From positions 124,001 to 188,000 of the IMG/VR virus record IMGVR_UViG_3300042090_001530: a stretch of 64,000 nt of DNA; one strand, 5' to 3'. This document shows positions 8,462-16,485 of this stretch, in pieces. This DNA is from a virus. A program made the position numbers and the translations under genes. The notes beneath the pieces are model-generated. The model made no database searches. It was not told the origin of the DNA and saw only the letters and a list, made by a program, of their open reading frames with translations. Position 1 is the first letter of the stretch, and each line of letters starts with the position of its first letter.

Positions 8462-8653
8462 GAGATCAGTATACAGCTTCGCCCTGTCTAAGGGTGCGGG
8501 GAAGGGGCTTACCCCCATGGCTCAAGCCAGGGGTCCGCGCCCCAACTCTCCGATCGATTCTGGTACCGTCCGGCACGATCGGCGCTGGTGATTCGCCCGC
8601 TCCGGGTGTCACACTGGCCTTCAGAGATCAACACGCAGAGAACAGGCAGAGTA

Positions 8654-8860
8654 GTGGCAAACGGCACGGTGAAGTGGTTCAACGCGGAGAAGGGCTACGG
8701 TTTCATCGCCCAGGAGGGTGGTGGCCCGGATGTCTTCGTGCACTATTCGGCCCTGTCCGGCGACGGCTACCGGGAGCTCGTCGAGAAGCAGCGCGTCCAG
8801 TTCGAGGTCACCCAGGGAACCAAGGGCCCGCAGGCTGCGAACGTCGTCGTCATCGGCTGA
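8654..8860 (+). CDS. Cold shock protein, CspA family
   Basis: 68 aa from GTG, starting in the usual way ([18 protein letters not shown]). RNP1 is KGYGFIA and RNP2 is VFVHYSAL, so nucleic-acid binding residues are complete. These single OB-fold proteins bind single-stranded RNA or DNA and melt RNA structure. The 110-base upstream region holds no other gene and a long leader as usual for csp genes. Carriage by phages and plasmids is common. Confidence 0.95.
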   Translation: MANGTVKWFNAEKGYGFIAQEGGGPDVFVHYSALSGDGYRELVEKQRVQFEVTQGTKGPQAANVVVIG

Positions 8861-8876
8861 CGTAGCCGACCAGCAC

Positions 8877-8910
8877 GACGCCCCAGCCGTACTGCTCCGG
8901 CCGGGGCGTC
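8877..8910. terminator. Hairpin after the csp gene
   Basis: GACGCCCC (8877-8884) pairs with GGGGCGTC (8903-8910). It lies between the csp stop and the convergent end of the long minus-strand run and may serve both strands. Confidence 0.65.
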
Positions 8911-8941
8911 TGGCGGATCGCTCCGCGATGCTGCTCCCAGT

Positions 8942-9541
8942 CTACCCTCCCGCCTCGTGGCGTCCTTGCCGCAGCCCGTGCTCGTACATGGCTCTGGCGA
9001 TGCCCGCGTTGATCCCGGGCGCCGTGTCGGTGGGCACGGTGCCCATGTTGATGCTGGTCGCGATCTCCCGACTCAATCCCGGCGGCGCGGGTTCGGGCCC
9101 GGTCAGCGGCAGGAACGTGGTCGCGGCCACGGGCGTCCCGAACGTGTACTCCGGTTCCGGGAACCGCCTGCGCGGGCCGTGGATCTCCTCGATGTCGAAC
9201 AGGCAGCCGCAGGGCCGCACTTGAAACCATCCGGGCGCGGTGGCCGCTGCGGTGACGATCGTGGCGGCCTGCCCGCATCCGGGGCACGGCGGGGGTGTCT
9301 TGTGGGGTGCTGGCGCGCCGGAGGTGACTGCCTGGCAAGCCTCCTCCCACTCTTTCAGGAATCGGTTCGCGGTTGGGAACGGCAGGGTGCGATAGTGGTA
9401 GGTCCGGTGGGGCGCCTCGGGGTCGCCGTAGAGGACTTGCGAGACGATACGGTCCCGCGCCCCGGCGGGGACGCTTTCGGCGCGCAGCGCGGCCTCGAGG
9501 TCCAAGGTGAGCTTGTATAGCAGGTCTTCCGGGTCGGTCAT
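8942..9541 (-). CDS. Hypothetical protein with CPGCG knuckle
   Basis: 199 aa. Last gene of the 15-kb minus-strand run. It has an acidic helical N-terminus, CPGCGQ and a later CGC in the middle, and a C-terminus ending in a helix (AGIARAMYEHGLRQGRH). No family recognised. Confidence 0.65.
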   Translation of the reverse strand: MTDPEDLLYKLTLDLEAALRAESVPAGARDRIVSQVLYGDPEAPHRTYHYRTLPFPTANRFLKEWEEACQAVTSGAPAPHKTPPPCPGCGQAATIVTAAATAPGWFQVRPCGCLFDIEEIHGPRRRFPEPEYTFGTPVAATTFLPLTGPEPAPPGLSREIATSINMGTVPTDTAPGINAGIARAMYEHGLRQGRHEAGG

Positions 9542-9702
9542 CGACTCTCCCTGGTTGGCAGGAACGTGACTGCGAGTGCGACCGCGAGGGCTCCCGTCGC
9601 GATGCCGAACGTCCCGTCGCCGCTCGTGGCCCATCGCCACGACAACACGATGATCGCACCCGCATGGGAAGCACGGACCGCCCAGAGGCGCCAGCCGGTC
9701 AT
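9538..9702 (-). CDS. Small hydrophobic protein
   Basis: 54 aa. Two hydrophobic stretches (AGAIIVLSWRW and FGIATGALAVALAVTFL) suggest a two-pass or hairpin membrane peptide. The stop overlaps the next ATG (ATGA) and the start overlaps the upstream stop. Confidence 0.6.
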   Translation of the reverse strand: MTGWRLWAVRASHAGAIIVLSWRWATSGDGTFGIATGALAVALAVTFLPTRESR

Positions 9703-10025
9703 GTGCCGATCCCCTTCCAGTCAGCTTCGTCCGCCGCCCGCTCGGCCGCCTGGAGCGCTTCGACATCCTTGCTGGCGAGCGGCTTGTCGTCCACGGTGAT
9801 CTGCGTGAACTCGGCGGTCTCGCTCGACTCGCCGCAGTAGTGGAAGTTCGGGCCGCGACGGGTGAGCGGGTTTGCGTCCGCGCGGAACACGAGCCGGCCG
9901 TCTTCGACCGACCAAGCGCCCGTGAGCCTGTTCGCGAACCCGCAGTGCCCGCATTCGGCGAGCGGGTTGTCGATCTCCAGCAGGTTCCGGCGCGCCTTGC
10001 GCCACGCGTCCCAACCGCTAGCCAT
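9699..10025 (-). CDS. Hypothetical protein, CGHCGF knuckle
   Basis: 108 aa from the ATG of MASGWDAW. CGHCGF near residue 25 and a later YCGE could bind zinc. The C-terminal half is acidic and helical. Unknown function. Overlaps both neighbours. Confidence 0.6.
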   Translation of the reverse strand: MASGWDAWRKARRNLLEIDNPLAECGHCGFANRLTGAWSVEDGRLVFRADANPLTRRGPNFHYCGESSETAEFTQITVDDKPLASKDVEALQAAERAADEADWKGIGT

Positions 10026-10242
10026 CGTGGGTCTCCTTCCGGAACGCAGCGCTTTCCCATGCATACCCGAGCGCGGTACCCAGCAGCACGCAGGCCGGGA
10101 TCGCTAGGGCGCCGGCAAGCCGATGGTGCAGGTGCGGGAGGGTGAAGGCGGCGCTCTCCGCGCCGGCCCATCCCAGTGTCACGCCGAGGTAGTAACGCCA
10201 GGGGCGGCGCGTGAACCGCAAGCGTCGGCGCCGGTCAGCCAC
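10018..10242 (-). CDS. Small two-helix membrane protein
   Basis: 74 aa from GTG. Basic N-terminus (ADRRRRLRFTRRPWR), then hydrophobic segments YYLGVTLGWAGAESAAF and LAGALAIPACVLLGTALGYAW, giving an N-in two-pass topology by the positive-inside rule. Unknown function. Confidence 0.6.
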   Translation of the reverse strand: MADRRRRLRFTRRPWRYYLGVTLGWAGAESAAFTLPHLHHRLAGALAIPACVLLGTALGYAWESAAFRKETHDG

Positions 10243-10744
10243 CGTCCACCTCGATCTCCAGCGCACCGGCGATGGCACGCCGCATGTCGTCGGCTGCGGC
10301 CCGGTACCCGCGCTGCTGCTCGTTCGCGTCGGTGTCGTCGTCGATGCGGGTCGCGTCGAGGACGCCGAGGATCGTCGCCATGATCGTGGGCCACTCGTCC
10401 CAACTGTCGGCGTCTTCTAGCCAGTCCTTCACTCGGACACGGAACGCGTCCTCGCGAGCCGCGGCAACGTAGTCGCCGCTCGGCCCGCGCACACCCCGGA
10501 CCGTGCCGTCGTGGACGAGCGTGACGCGGTCGTTCATGCCGAGGGGCAGCCGCAGAGTGACCTCCACGGTGGGCGCCGGCGTCGGGGTGACCACCTCCAT
10601 CGGCGCGGGCCGCGACAGGTGCTTCGGCAATGGGAGATCGCGGCGCACATCGCAGCCGACAAGGTGGCCGAACAGCGGCGCCGGCTCGCCGTCCACGAGC
10701 AGCGTGCCGTGGTCGCCGCTGAGGCTGATCACGAACTCAGTCAC
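10235..10744 (-). CDS. Hypothetical acidic protein
   Basis: 169 aa from GTG. The N-terminal part (FVISLSGDHGTLLVDGEPAP) is beta-rich, and the C-terminal half is helical and Asp-rich, ending GALEIEVDGG. The IxxAIAGALEIEVDG tail resembles the (A)LGIELDG tail of 11080-11373 and 44586-45128, a recurring motif of this replicon. No enzyme motif. Confidence 0.65.
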   Translation of the reverse strand: MTEFVISLSGDHGTLLVDGEPAPLFGHLVGCDVRRDLPLPKHLSRPAPMEVVTPTPAPTVEVTLRLPLGMNDRVTLVHDGTVRGVRGPSGDYVAAAREDAFRVRVKDWLEDADSWDEWPTIMATILGVLDATRIDDDTDANEQQRGYRAAADDMRRAIAGALEIEVDGG

Positions 10745-11087
10745 GGGCACCTCCCGGTAGGGCGTGGTGCCCGCAGTCCTCGCAGCAGAGTCCCTCATGG
10801 TTGCCGTTCGCGTCGGTTGTGTACTCGGGCTCATCGGCCGAGATCTCGCATTCCCGGTAAGGCGTTCCGCACGTGGAGCACGGGCCGAGGACGTCGGGCT
10901 CTTCGATTCCGAGCGCGTCCGCGACTGCTTCGAGCGTCTCGCAGTGCTGCTCGTCGAGCACCGCGAGCAGCGCGTCGTACGCCCGCGAGATCCACTGGTT
11001 CACCACCTCCGCGCGGCTGCATTCGGCGGCGCCCAGCACGGGTCCTTCGTTCATCCACGCGCGGATCCGCGACGCAACGTCAGGCAC
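10737..11087 (-). CDS. Helical protein with C-terminal zinc ribbon
   Basis: 116 aa. Residues 1-65 are helical and contain VADALGIEEPD. The rest has CSTCGTPYREC and CCEDCGHH, a four-cysteine zinc ribbon of the kind seen in many genes of this run. Unknown function. Confidence 0.65.
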   Translation of the reverse strand: MPDVASRIRAWMNEGPVLGAAECSRAEVVNQWISRAYDALLAVLDEQHCETLEAVADALGIEEPDVLGPCSTCGTPYRECEISADEPEYTTDANGNHEGLCCEDCGHHALPGGARD

Positions 11088-11373
11088 CGTCGAGCTCGAT
11101 CCCGAGCGCGCGGGCGATGTCCGTCACGGTCTCACACCAGCCGAGGCCGTTAAGGTCCCTGCTGCCGCGCATCGACGCGTGGCACCTGCCGCAGCCGAAG
11201 TCGTGCGGCCAGCCGAGCGTCTCGACGTGGCGGCCACTCCCGTCTGTCGCGTGGAAGTGCGGATGCTTCTTCAGGACGGAAAGGATCGCTTCGATCAGCG
11301 GGCCGTTACCGTTCTCGGCGAACCGCTTCGGGTCGTCGAGCCGCTCACAGATCTGCGCGGTCAAGTCAGCCAT
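11080..11373 (-). CDS. Hypothetical protein with CGRCH and LGIELDG tail
   Basis: 97 aa starting MADLTAQICERL. The same N-terminal pattern (MADLS-QI-QRL) begins the gene at 11877-12413, so the two share an origin at least at the ends. It has a CGRCHASM knuckle and ends in VTDIARALGIELDGA. In-frame upstream ATGs are rejected because they overlap the upstream gene deeply. Confidence 0.65.
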   Translation of the reverse strand: MADLTAQICERLDDPKRFAENGNGPLIEAILSVLKKHPHFHATDGSGRHVETLGWPHDFGCGRCHASMRGSRDLNGLGWCETVTDIARALGIELDGA

Positions 11374-11884
11374 CGATCCTCCACCCCGTCTTGAATCCAC
11401 GACGACCGGCATACCCGGCCGCGATACAGCGCAGGACCGCGAGCCGGCGCTCATCGAGTGCGCAGCTGCATCGGATACCGGACCTCAGGTCGTCCCAACA
11501 GCCCGAGCCGGGCACCGGAGCCGGCGCTTCAGGGTCAATGGCGAGACCGCACGAGAAGTAGCCGTCGTCGGCGTTGTGCGCATGCTGCCAGCCGGCCACG
11601 TGGTCGAGGAGCGCCCGCTTCCCAGCGATGTCCGCGAGCACGTTGGCCACGTCGTGCCGTGCGATGTGCCGGGCGACGCCTTCATCGGAGGAGGCTTCGG
11701 CCCGGACCTCGACCACTCGGTCTTCGAGGGAGTCGACGACGTACCAGCACTGTGGCGGTGTCCCGTAGCCTGGATGGCAGGTCCACTCGTTCGCGTCGTC
11801 GTGCCAGGATGCGTTGCGGGCGAGCGTCCCGTCTTCATCGAGCCAGGCCCGAAGCTGGGCGTCGAGTTCTTCGTAGTCACTCAT
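11366..11884 (-). CDS. DUF6221-like protein
   Basis: 172 aa. The layout matches the actinobacterial DUF6221 family: an N-terminal MSDYEELDAQLRAWLDED helix, a Trp-rich beta part (WHDDANEWTCHPGY), then the hallmark RHIARHDVANVLADIAGKRALLDHV, and a late segment before a C-terminal GWRIDG. The biochemical role of the family is unknown; members cluster in mobile elements. Paralogues follow at 12758 and 13227. Confidence 0.75.
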   Translation of the reverse strand: MSDYEELDAQLRAWLDEDGTLARNASWHDDANEWTCHPGYGTPPQCWYVVDSLEDRVVEVRAEASSDEGVARHIARHDVANVLADIAGKRALLDHVAGWQHAHNADDGYFSCGLAIDPEAPAPVPGSGCWDDLRSGIRCSCALDERRLAVLRCIAAGYAGRRGFKTGWRIDG

Positions 11885-12413
11885 GGTCAGACGCCCCGAT
11901 CCCCAGCTTCTCTGCGATCACGCGCACGGTCGGGCACGGCGCGTCCTCGTGGTACCAGAGCAACTCGCCGTAACTCGAGATACTCTCCTCGTCCACGCAG
12001 TACGCGCACTCGCCGTCGACCTTGGGTTTGTGCAGTTCGAGCGCGGCGAGGATCGCGTCACGCATCTGCTCGAAGCCCGGGTAGGCCAGCGGCCCGGGTG
12101 GGAGCACCCTGAGCGGCCGGAAGGCCGCGCCCTCCGCGAGCAGCTTTTCCCGTGCCTGCTGCCAGTGTTCGATCTCTTCGGGCGTAGCGGGCGCCGCTGG
12201 GGGCTGAAATTCGGCGGGGCACCCGATCGTGTAATTCGATGAGCGCGGTGCCCGTCGCGGACCTTCAGGGATGCCGTTGATCCGGAGGTCTTCGAACTCG
12301 GCCCGGAACTTGTCCCGCTGCTCCTCCGTCCAGTCTTCAGGGAACGAGAACTCGAACGGCGCGGGCGTCCAGCTGTCGAGCCGTTGGCGGATCTGCCGGC
12401 TCAGGTCAGCCAT
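11877..12413 (-). CDS. Hypothetical protein
   Basis: 178 aa, starting MADLSRQIRQRLDSW and ending VRVIAEKLGIGASDHE. CAYC is present near residue 138. The middle region is rich in Pro and acidic residues. The ends resemble other genes in this run. No domain assigned. Confidence 0.65.
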   Translation of the reverse strand: MADLSRQIRQRLDSWTPAPFEFSFPEDWTEEQRDKFRAEFEDLRINGIPEGPRRAPRSSNYTIGCPAEFQPPAAPATPEEIEHWQQAREKLLAEGAAFRPLRVLPPGPLAYPGFEQMRDAILAALELHKPKVDGECAYCVDEESISSYGELLWYHEDAPCPTVRVIAEKLGIGASDHE

Positions 12414-12596
12414 CGGTCCTCTTCTCGGGGTGGCCTGGCGCGCTCGTGTTCCACCAGGTGATTGCTTCGTTGACCGTGCGGTTCGTCATCGGCTGGCGGC
12501 CGAGCGCCGGGAACTCGCGCAGCCATGCCTCGTACAGCGGATGTGCCGCTCGCCCGGCCCTTCGCTAGCGCGCAGGTACGGCACGCCGTCAGCCAT
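12406..12596 (-). pseudogene. Frameshifted small gene (relative of 57919-58491)
   Basis: From ATG 12596 the frame reads MADGVPYLRASEGPGER and then goes out of phase. The next frame supplies a plausible continuation, HPLYEAWLREFPALGRQP then MTNRTVNEAITWWNTSAP, ending on a TGA that overlaps the next ATG in the usual way. One missing base near the run CGGGCGAGCGGCAC restores a 63-aa protein. The restored sequence matches VFEAYRAELG, FPMTHDRVNEGVRWWNAGAP of the gene at 57919-58491. It is either a real decay event or a sequencing error. Confidence 0.6.
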
Positions 12597-12766
12597 CGGT
12601 CACTACCTCCCTCTTTGCCCAGTGGAGCCGTTCGAGGATGTCGAGCACTCTCAGCGTGATCTCGGCGACGTGCCGCTGGTCTTCCTGGGTCGGGAGCACG
12701 TACGCGATCTCGTCGAGCAGCGCGTCGCGCAGTTCCTTCTCGGCGGGGGTCCAACCCTCAGGCATC
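12589..12766 (-). CDS. Small helical protein
   Basis: 58 aa from the ATG of MPEGWTPAEKEL, which overlaps the upstream stop by 9 bases. Wholly helical, with an ALLDEIAYVLP and ITLRVLDILERL pattern. Unknown function. Confidence 0.6.
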
Positions 12767-13234
12767 CAGGCTCCAAGTCTCGTCGAATTCGGCATGTGAG
12801 GCGTACGTCGCGACGTCTAGGTTGAGCACCTTGCAGATGGTGTCGAAGGTGCCGAGCGCACGCTCGTACTGCTGGACAGATCCGGCCCTGCTCATCTCGT
12901 CGGTGGCGGCGGCGCCCTTTCTGCGGGCGTCGCTCATCTGGTCGAGGCTTTCCCGCCAGATCTCAAGGTGGCGCCGCTTGGCTGCGATCTCGGCCAGCAC
13001 CCGCGGCGGATGGTTCGCGGCAATGAATTCGGCCACCGGCCGGCTCGGCATGCGCCCTATGTCGTAGGCGCCGCCACGGCCGGTCGGATTGGGCGCGAAG
13101 ACCCCGACCCATTGCAGGGTGCCGATCAAGTTCTCGGAGGCGCCCCACGGGCGCTGGGCTTCGGGCGGCAACGCGAAGATCGCGGCTTCGTGCTCATCCA
13201 GTCGCGCCTGGAGGAAGGCGGGGAGATCAGGCAT
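12758..13234 (-). CDS. DUF6221-like protein
   Basis: 158 aa. It starts MPDLPAFLQARLDEHEAAI and carries the family signature AEFIAANHPPRVLAEIAAKRRHLEIW at about residues 70-96, followed by a coiled-coil segment and a C-terminal HAEFDETWSLDA. Paralogue of the genes on both sides of it; function unknown. Confidence 0.75.
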   Translation of the reverse strand: MPDLPAFLQARLDEHEAAIFALPPEAQRPWGASENLIGTLQWVGVFAPNPTGRGGAYDIGRMPSRPVAEFIAANHPPRVLAEIAAKRRHLEIWRESLDQMSDARRKGAAATDEMSRAGSVQQYERALGTFDTICKVLNLDVATYASHAEFDETWSLDA

Positions 13235-13643
13235 CGATCCTCCATGCCGGGTCGAAGTCGGGGTGCTCGGTATACGGTGCGGCGAGCCGTAGCAGCACGC
13301 TCCAGGCGGTGGAGCAGCCCATGCGCAACTCGACGGTGCATACCTCGACGATCGCCCGCTTGGCCGCGATGTCGGCGAGCACGCGGGCCGGATCCCAGTA
13401 GGCGATGTGGGCCGCGATGCCCCGGTCGGGGCGCATTTGGCCGATGCCCATCTCCGACCGGTCGGTGACCCAGATCGCGGCGGGCACTGCCCCTTCCTCG
13501 TGCTCGGAGGGCACCCACTCCTCCACCTGCCACACGGCCGTGTCGCCCGGCTCTTGCGGGCCGAGGTGTGGTTTCGCGGCCCACTCGGCGAGCCGCTGCT
13601 CTTCATTCAGCCGCGTGGTCAGGAACTCGACCAGGTCAGGCAT
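13227..13643 (-). CDS. DUF6221-like protein
   Basis: 138 aa, the most typical member here: MPDLVEFLTTRLNEEQRLAEWA, a Trp-rich middle, then AAHIAYWDPARVLADIAAKRAIVEVC, and the C-terminal LRLAAPYTEHPDFDPAWRIDA that is the usual family ending. In-frame upstream starts overlap the neighbour deeply and were rejected. Confidence 0.8.
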   Translation of the reverse strand: MPDLVEFLTTRLNEEQRLAEWAAKPHLGPQEPGDTAVWQVEEWVPSEHEEGAVPAAIWVTDRSEMGIGQMRPDRGIAAHIAYWDPARVLADIAAKRAIVEVCTVELRMGCSTAWSVLLRLAAPYTEHPDFDPAWRIDA

Positions 13644-14121
13644 CGGCCCGCTCCGCTCCGATCGGCGAATGCAGCAACTCCCGCAGACGCGCAAGAAGTT
13701 GCTCGTTCTCGACCCGGAGTTGCGTGGCGCCCTCGGTTCTGTCCGCCCACCTGAGCTCACGCTCCCACGCGGGCTCGACCTCGGACGGTTCGCCACCGAG
13801 GAACGTGCCGCGTGCGGTGACGGCGCACAGCCAGCTCAGGGCATCTTTCATCTCGCCAGCGGTGGGCGGCTCGTCCATCTGGTCAAGGTGCAGGATCCGC
13901 ATGAGGGTGGCAGTGTCCTCGGCAGGCCATCTTGCGTAGCCCATCCCGTCGCCTGGGTCTTCCTTTTCGACCTGTTCGGCGTTGAGCAGGTAGTACAGGT
14001 GGCGGAAGAACTTCTCGGCGATGTCCCGCTGCCGGTTGGCGTATCCACGCAGGGCGGACGCTTTCATGAAGTCGCTGAACTTGTCGGTTGGGCTACGGGG
14101 ATCGATGTCCGCGTCAGTCAC
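13636..14121 (-). CDS. Hypothetical helical protein
   Basis: 161 aa from GTG. Mostly helical, with a C-terminal coiled coil (ATQLRVENEQLLARLRELLH). No Cys pairs and no recognised family. Both ends overlap neighbours by 4-8 bases. Confidence 0.65.
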   Translation of the reverse strand: MTDADIDPRSPTDKFSDFMKASALRGYANRQRDIAEKFFRHLYYLLNAEQVEKEDPGDGMGYARWPAEDTATLMRILHLDQMDEPPTAGEMKDALSWLCAVTARGTFLGGEPSEVEPAWERELRWADRTEGATQLRVENEQLLARLRELLHSPIGAERADA

Positions 14122-14426
14122 TTGCGCCCTCTTCTCGGCGCGTCGCGGAGCACCGTGTGCGGCTGAACGAGGCTGATTATGTTGCCGAAGATGAGGTCTC
14201 CCAGCCAGCCGCCCGTCAAGTGATACTCGAGCGCATACGCCTTCAACCGCTCGCGGGCGAGCCACGTCTCATCGTCGACCGCGCCGCCCAGTTCGTAGAT
14301 CCTGGCTGCGGTCCACAACCTGTCGAACTCGTCCCCGCCGCGCGGGGGCGCTTCTATGGAGACGCCAGCATCGGCTGCGGCACGCAGCACGCTCGCGGCC
14401 ACGTCGGGCCTCAGGGTGCCGCTCAC
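14118..14426 (-). CDS. Hypothetical protein
   Basis: 102 aa from GTG. It begins VSGTLRPDVAASVLRAAADAGVSIEAPPRGGDEFDRLW and ends in a basic tail (VLRDAPRRGRK). A membrane-like GGWLGDLIFGNIISLV segment is too polar for a confident helix call. Unknown function. Confidence 0.6.
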   Translation of the reverse strand: MSGTLRPDVAASVLRAAADAGVSIEAPPRGGDEFDRLWTAARIYELGGAVDDETWLARERLKAYALEYHLTGGWLGDLIFGNIISLVQPHTVLRDAPRRGRK

Positions 14427-14599
14427 GGCCGGTCCTTCCGGTGCGGGCTGTCGAGCCGGACGTGCCCGTCGTCGAGCGGCCACGGCCAAGGGCACGTGCA
14501 GCCCTCGGGCGCCCACTGTGCGCGGGCGGTCGGGTGGCCGTCCTGTTCGTCGGCTTCGACGATCCGGGTGACGACGGAGGCGAGGATCGCGTCGGTCAC
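14423..14599 (-). CDS. Small hypothetical protein
   Basis: 58 aa from GTG 14599. Acidic helix first, then CTCPWPWPL. The start is chosen because GTG overlaps the upstream stop (GTGA); the ATG at 14650 would overlap 54 bases. Confidence 0.55.
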   Translation of the reverse strand: MTDAILASVVTRIVEADEQDGHPTARAQWAPEGCTCPWPWPLDDGHVRLDSPHRKDRP

Positions 14600-14769
14600 G
14601 GGATCATGCGCCGGCGGCTGGGCAGCTTGCCGTGCAGGTACGACGGGCACGTGTGAGGCGACCGGTGGATGAACGTGCCAGACTCGTGCTGGTAGCAGCC
14701 GGTCGGCCGTTCCGGCGTCTCGGGCGCGTTGCTCTCGGCGGTCTGCGTGTCGGTGGTTTCGTCGCTCAT
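14596..14769 (-). CDS. Small hypothetical protein, CP-YLHG tail
   Basis: 57 aa starting MSDETTDTQTAESN. The C-terminal CYQHESGTFIHRSPHTCPSYLHG closely resembles the end of the next upstream gene (CRHVDGSWIHGRPHSCPPWMHE, 14792-15868), so the two share a small C-x-H...C module. Confidence 0.65.
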   Translation of the reverse strand: MSDETTDTQTAESNAPETPERPTGCYQHESGTFIHRSPHTCPSYLHGKLPSRRRMIP

Positions 14770-14791
14770 TGAGACTCCTCGGGTGAACTGG

Positions 14792-15868
14792 TCATTCGTG
14801 CATCCATGGCGGGCAGGAGTGGGGACGCCCATGGATCCAAGATCCATCTACGTGTCGACACCCCGACAGGAACCGCTCGCGTGGCACGGTGGGCATCCGC
14901 ACCCTTGGCGGCGACGGTTGGCGCGCGCTCAACGGCTTCTCGATCTCGACATCCAACTCTCGGGCGATCGCGATCAGGGTTCGGTCCATCGTGAACGGCA
15001 CGTCGCAGGCGTAGCAACTATGCATGATGCCGTCGTTGTCGTGCTCGTCAACTACGGCCGTGACCGCCCGGAGCAGCATGCTGACAGTTGGCTCGTTGCC
15101 GTATTCCAGGCCGTCTTCCAGTTCGGCGAGGCGCTTGCGGATTACGGCTGGCGGCGTAGGCCCGTCGGCTTGCGCGTCGTCGTCTACGCTGTCCGGCTCG
15201 GGCACGGCCGCCATCATGGGGGCTCTCATCCCCGACTTGGCCGGGGCGTCGGCGTTGAAACTCGACTTCACGCCGAGCGCCTCATGCACGAGCGCGGCCA
15301 TGCTCAGGTCCGGGTCGGACGGGGTGCCGTACATGACGATGTTCGACAGGGTCTTGTTCACCGCGTCGCTGGCAGCCCGCTGGACGAGCCGCGCGGCTCG
15401 TTTCGCACTCGGGTTGTCGATCTCGGCTTGGAGTTCCCGGTTGCGTTCGCGGGCGCGGGCGAGTTCCGCGCGCGCCGCCCCGATCTTCGTGGCCATCTCG
15501 CCGTAGGTTCGCTGGTGGCCTTTGATGCGCCGTTGCAGGCTGTCGATCTGCTCGAGCACCCAATCTTCGTGGTATCCCCATTGGTTCAACCAGGGCCATG
15601 CGCCGACGTCGCGGTCGGTCAGCCGGTCCCCCTGCTTAAGATCGGGACCGTGGGAGGTGTCGGCGCAGTCGGGCGGGCAGCCTGCGTAGACGACGATCCA
15701 GGAGAGCGGCGGGAGGGGCTTGAGCGGGTCAGCGACGGCGATGATGTGCCCGCCGTTGGAGCGGCGCACGATCGGCCGGCCGTGCTTGTCCAGGTTCGAC
15801 GGGTGGAGCGGGGCAGGGCCGAGGAGCCCTTCGAAGGTGAGTGGCGGTTGCTGCTGATTGTCTGGCAT
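14792..15868 (-). CDS. Coiled-coil protein with C-terminal Cys/His module
   Basis: 358 aa from ATG 15868; the frame runs further upstream, but that part is shadow of the next gene. The N-terminal 100 residues are a globular part with YAGCPPDC. Residues 115-185 are a long Arg/Glu coiled coil. CYACDVPF follows near 300, and the end carries CRHVDGSWIHGRPHSCPPW. Possibly a structural or DNA-binding protein; unknown family. Confidence 0.65.
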   Translation of the reverse strand: MPDNQQQPPLTFEGLLGPAPLHPSNLDKHGRPIVRRSNGGHIIAVADPLKPLPPLSWIVVYAGCPPDCADTSHGPDLKQGDRLTDRDVGAWPWLNQWGYHEDWVLEQIDSLQRRIKGHQRTYGEMATKIGAARAELARARERNRELQAEIDNPSAKRAARLVQRAASDAVNKTLSNIVMYGTPSDPDLSMAALVHEALGVKSSFNADAPAKSGMRAPMMAAVPEPDSVDDDAQADGPTPPAVIRKRLAELEDGLEYGNEPTVSMLLRAVTAVVDEHDNDGIMHSCYACDVPFTMDRTLIAIARELDVEIEKPLSARQPSPPRVRMPTVPRERFLSGCRHVDGSWIHGRPHSCPPWMHE

Positions 15869-15870
15869 GG

Positions 15871-16485
15871 TCACAGTCCCGTGATGATGTTCGAGATGAT
15901 GCCGGTCGGCGCGGTCGTGAACGGCGCGGTGAACATGCTGGAGCGGTAGAACTCGGCGAACCGGTCGACCGTAGGCAGCTTGATGATCTCGAGGTCCCGC
16001 GTGGTGTCGTCGTCGTAGACGAGCCGTAGATGCCGGGCGGCTATGTCGTTGTCCTCGATGACCGGCACGCCCGTGAATGCCGCGGCGCACAGCGGCCCAG
16101 GCTCGGCTTTCGGGAGCGCCGCAGCCAGGTAGGTGACGACGAACCAAGAGCCGCGGAGTTCCCGCAGGACCGGGCCGTGCGCGGCCCGGTGGCGTGCGAG
16201 CCGGTCGAGGAGTTCCGCGGTCGACGGCGGCGCGTCGGGGATGACGTACGACTCGGGCTCGCGGTCGAGCATGATCTCGGCGTACCCGCACACGTACTCG
16301 GTCGCGGCCTGGTCGATGACGGCCTGCGGGTCGGTCGGTGGCCAGACCCGCCACTCGATCGGTTCGCCGGCTGCGGCGGCCTGCATGGCGCGGACGAATC
16401 GCGCCTCGACGTTGAGCCGCCAGATCAGCCGCTCGAACTTGTCGAGCAGCAGCCGGCGGCGCTCGCGGTCCTCAGCGGTCAGCAC
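15871..16485 (-). CDS. Hypothetical protein
   Basis: 204 aa when started at the GTG of VLTAEDRERRR, which overlaps the upstream stop in the GTGCTGA pattern common in this run; an ATG at 16512 is the alternative. Helical N-terminus, WRVWPPTDPQ near 48, and a beta-rich C-terminus (HLRLVYDDDTTRDLEIIKLP). Function unknown. Confidence 0.6.
   Translation of the reverse strand: MLTAEDRERRRLLLDKFERLIWRLNVEARFVRAMQAAAAGEPIEWRVWPPTDPQAVIDQAATEYVCGYAEIMLDREPESYVIPDAPPSTAELLDRLARHRAAHGPVLRELRGSWFVVTYLAAALPKAEPGPLCAAAFTGVPVIEDNDIAARHLRLVYDDDTTRDLEIIKLPTVDRFAEFYRSSMFTAPFTTAPTGIISNIITGL

Larger units (their letters stand above)
6812..8545 (-). mobile_element. IS200/IS605-family insertion sequence
   Basis: Contains tnpA and tnpB in overlapping order on the minus strand. 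Typical subterminal hairpins flank it: right end at 6820-6840 (CCCC-a-CGCC-taaa-GGCG-GGGG), left end at 8511-8534 (ACCCC...GGGGT with an inner GGCT-ca-AGCC). Exact cleavage points are not determined. The right end lies a few bases after the 6806 stop, so the insertion seems not to have broken that gene. Both genes look intact. Confidence 0.85.

Noticed and set aside
6810-8591. 593-aa plus-strand open frame
   Set aside because: Antisense shadow of tnpB and tnpA; no ribosome binding site and low-complexity residues.
14729-15949. 406-aa plus-strand open frame
   Set aside because: Shadow of the coiled-coil gene at 14792-15868; no ribosome binding site.
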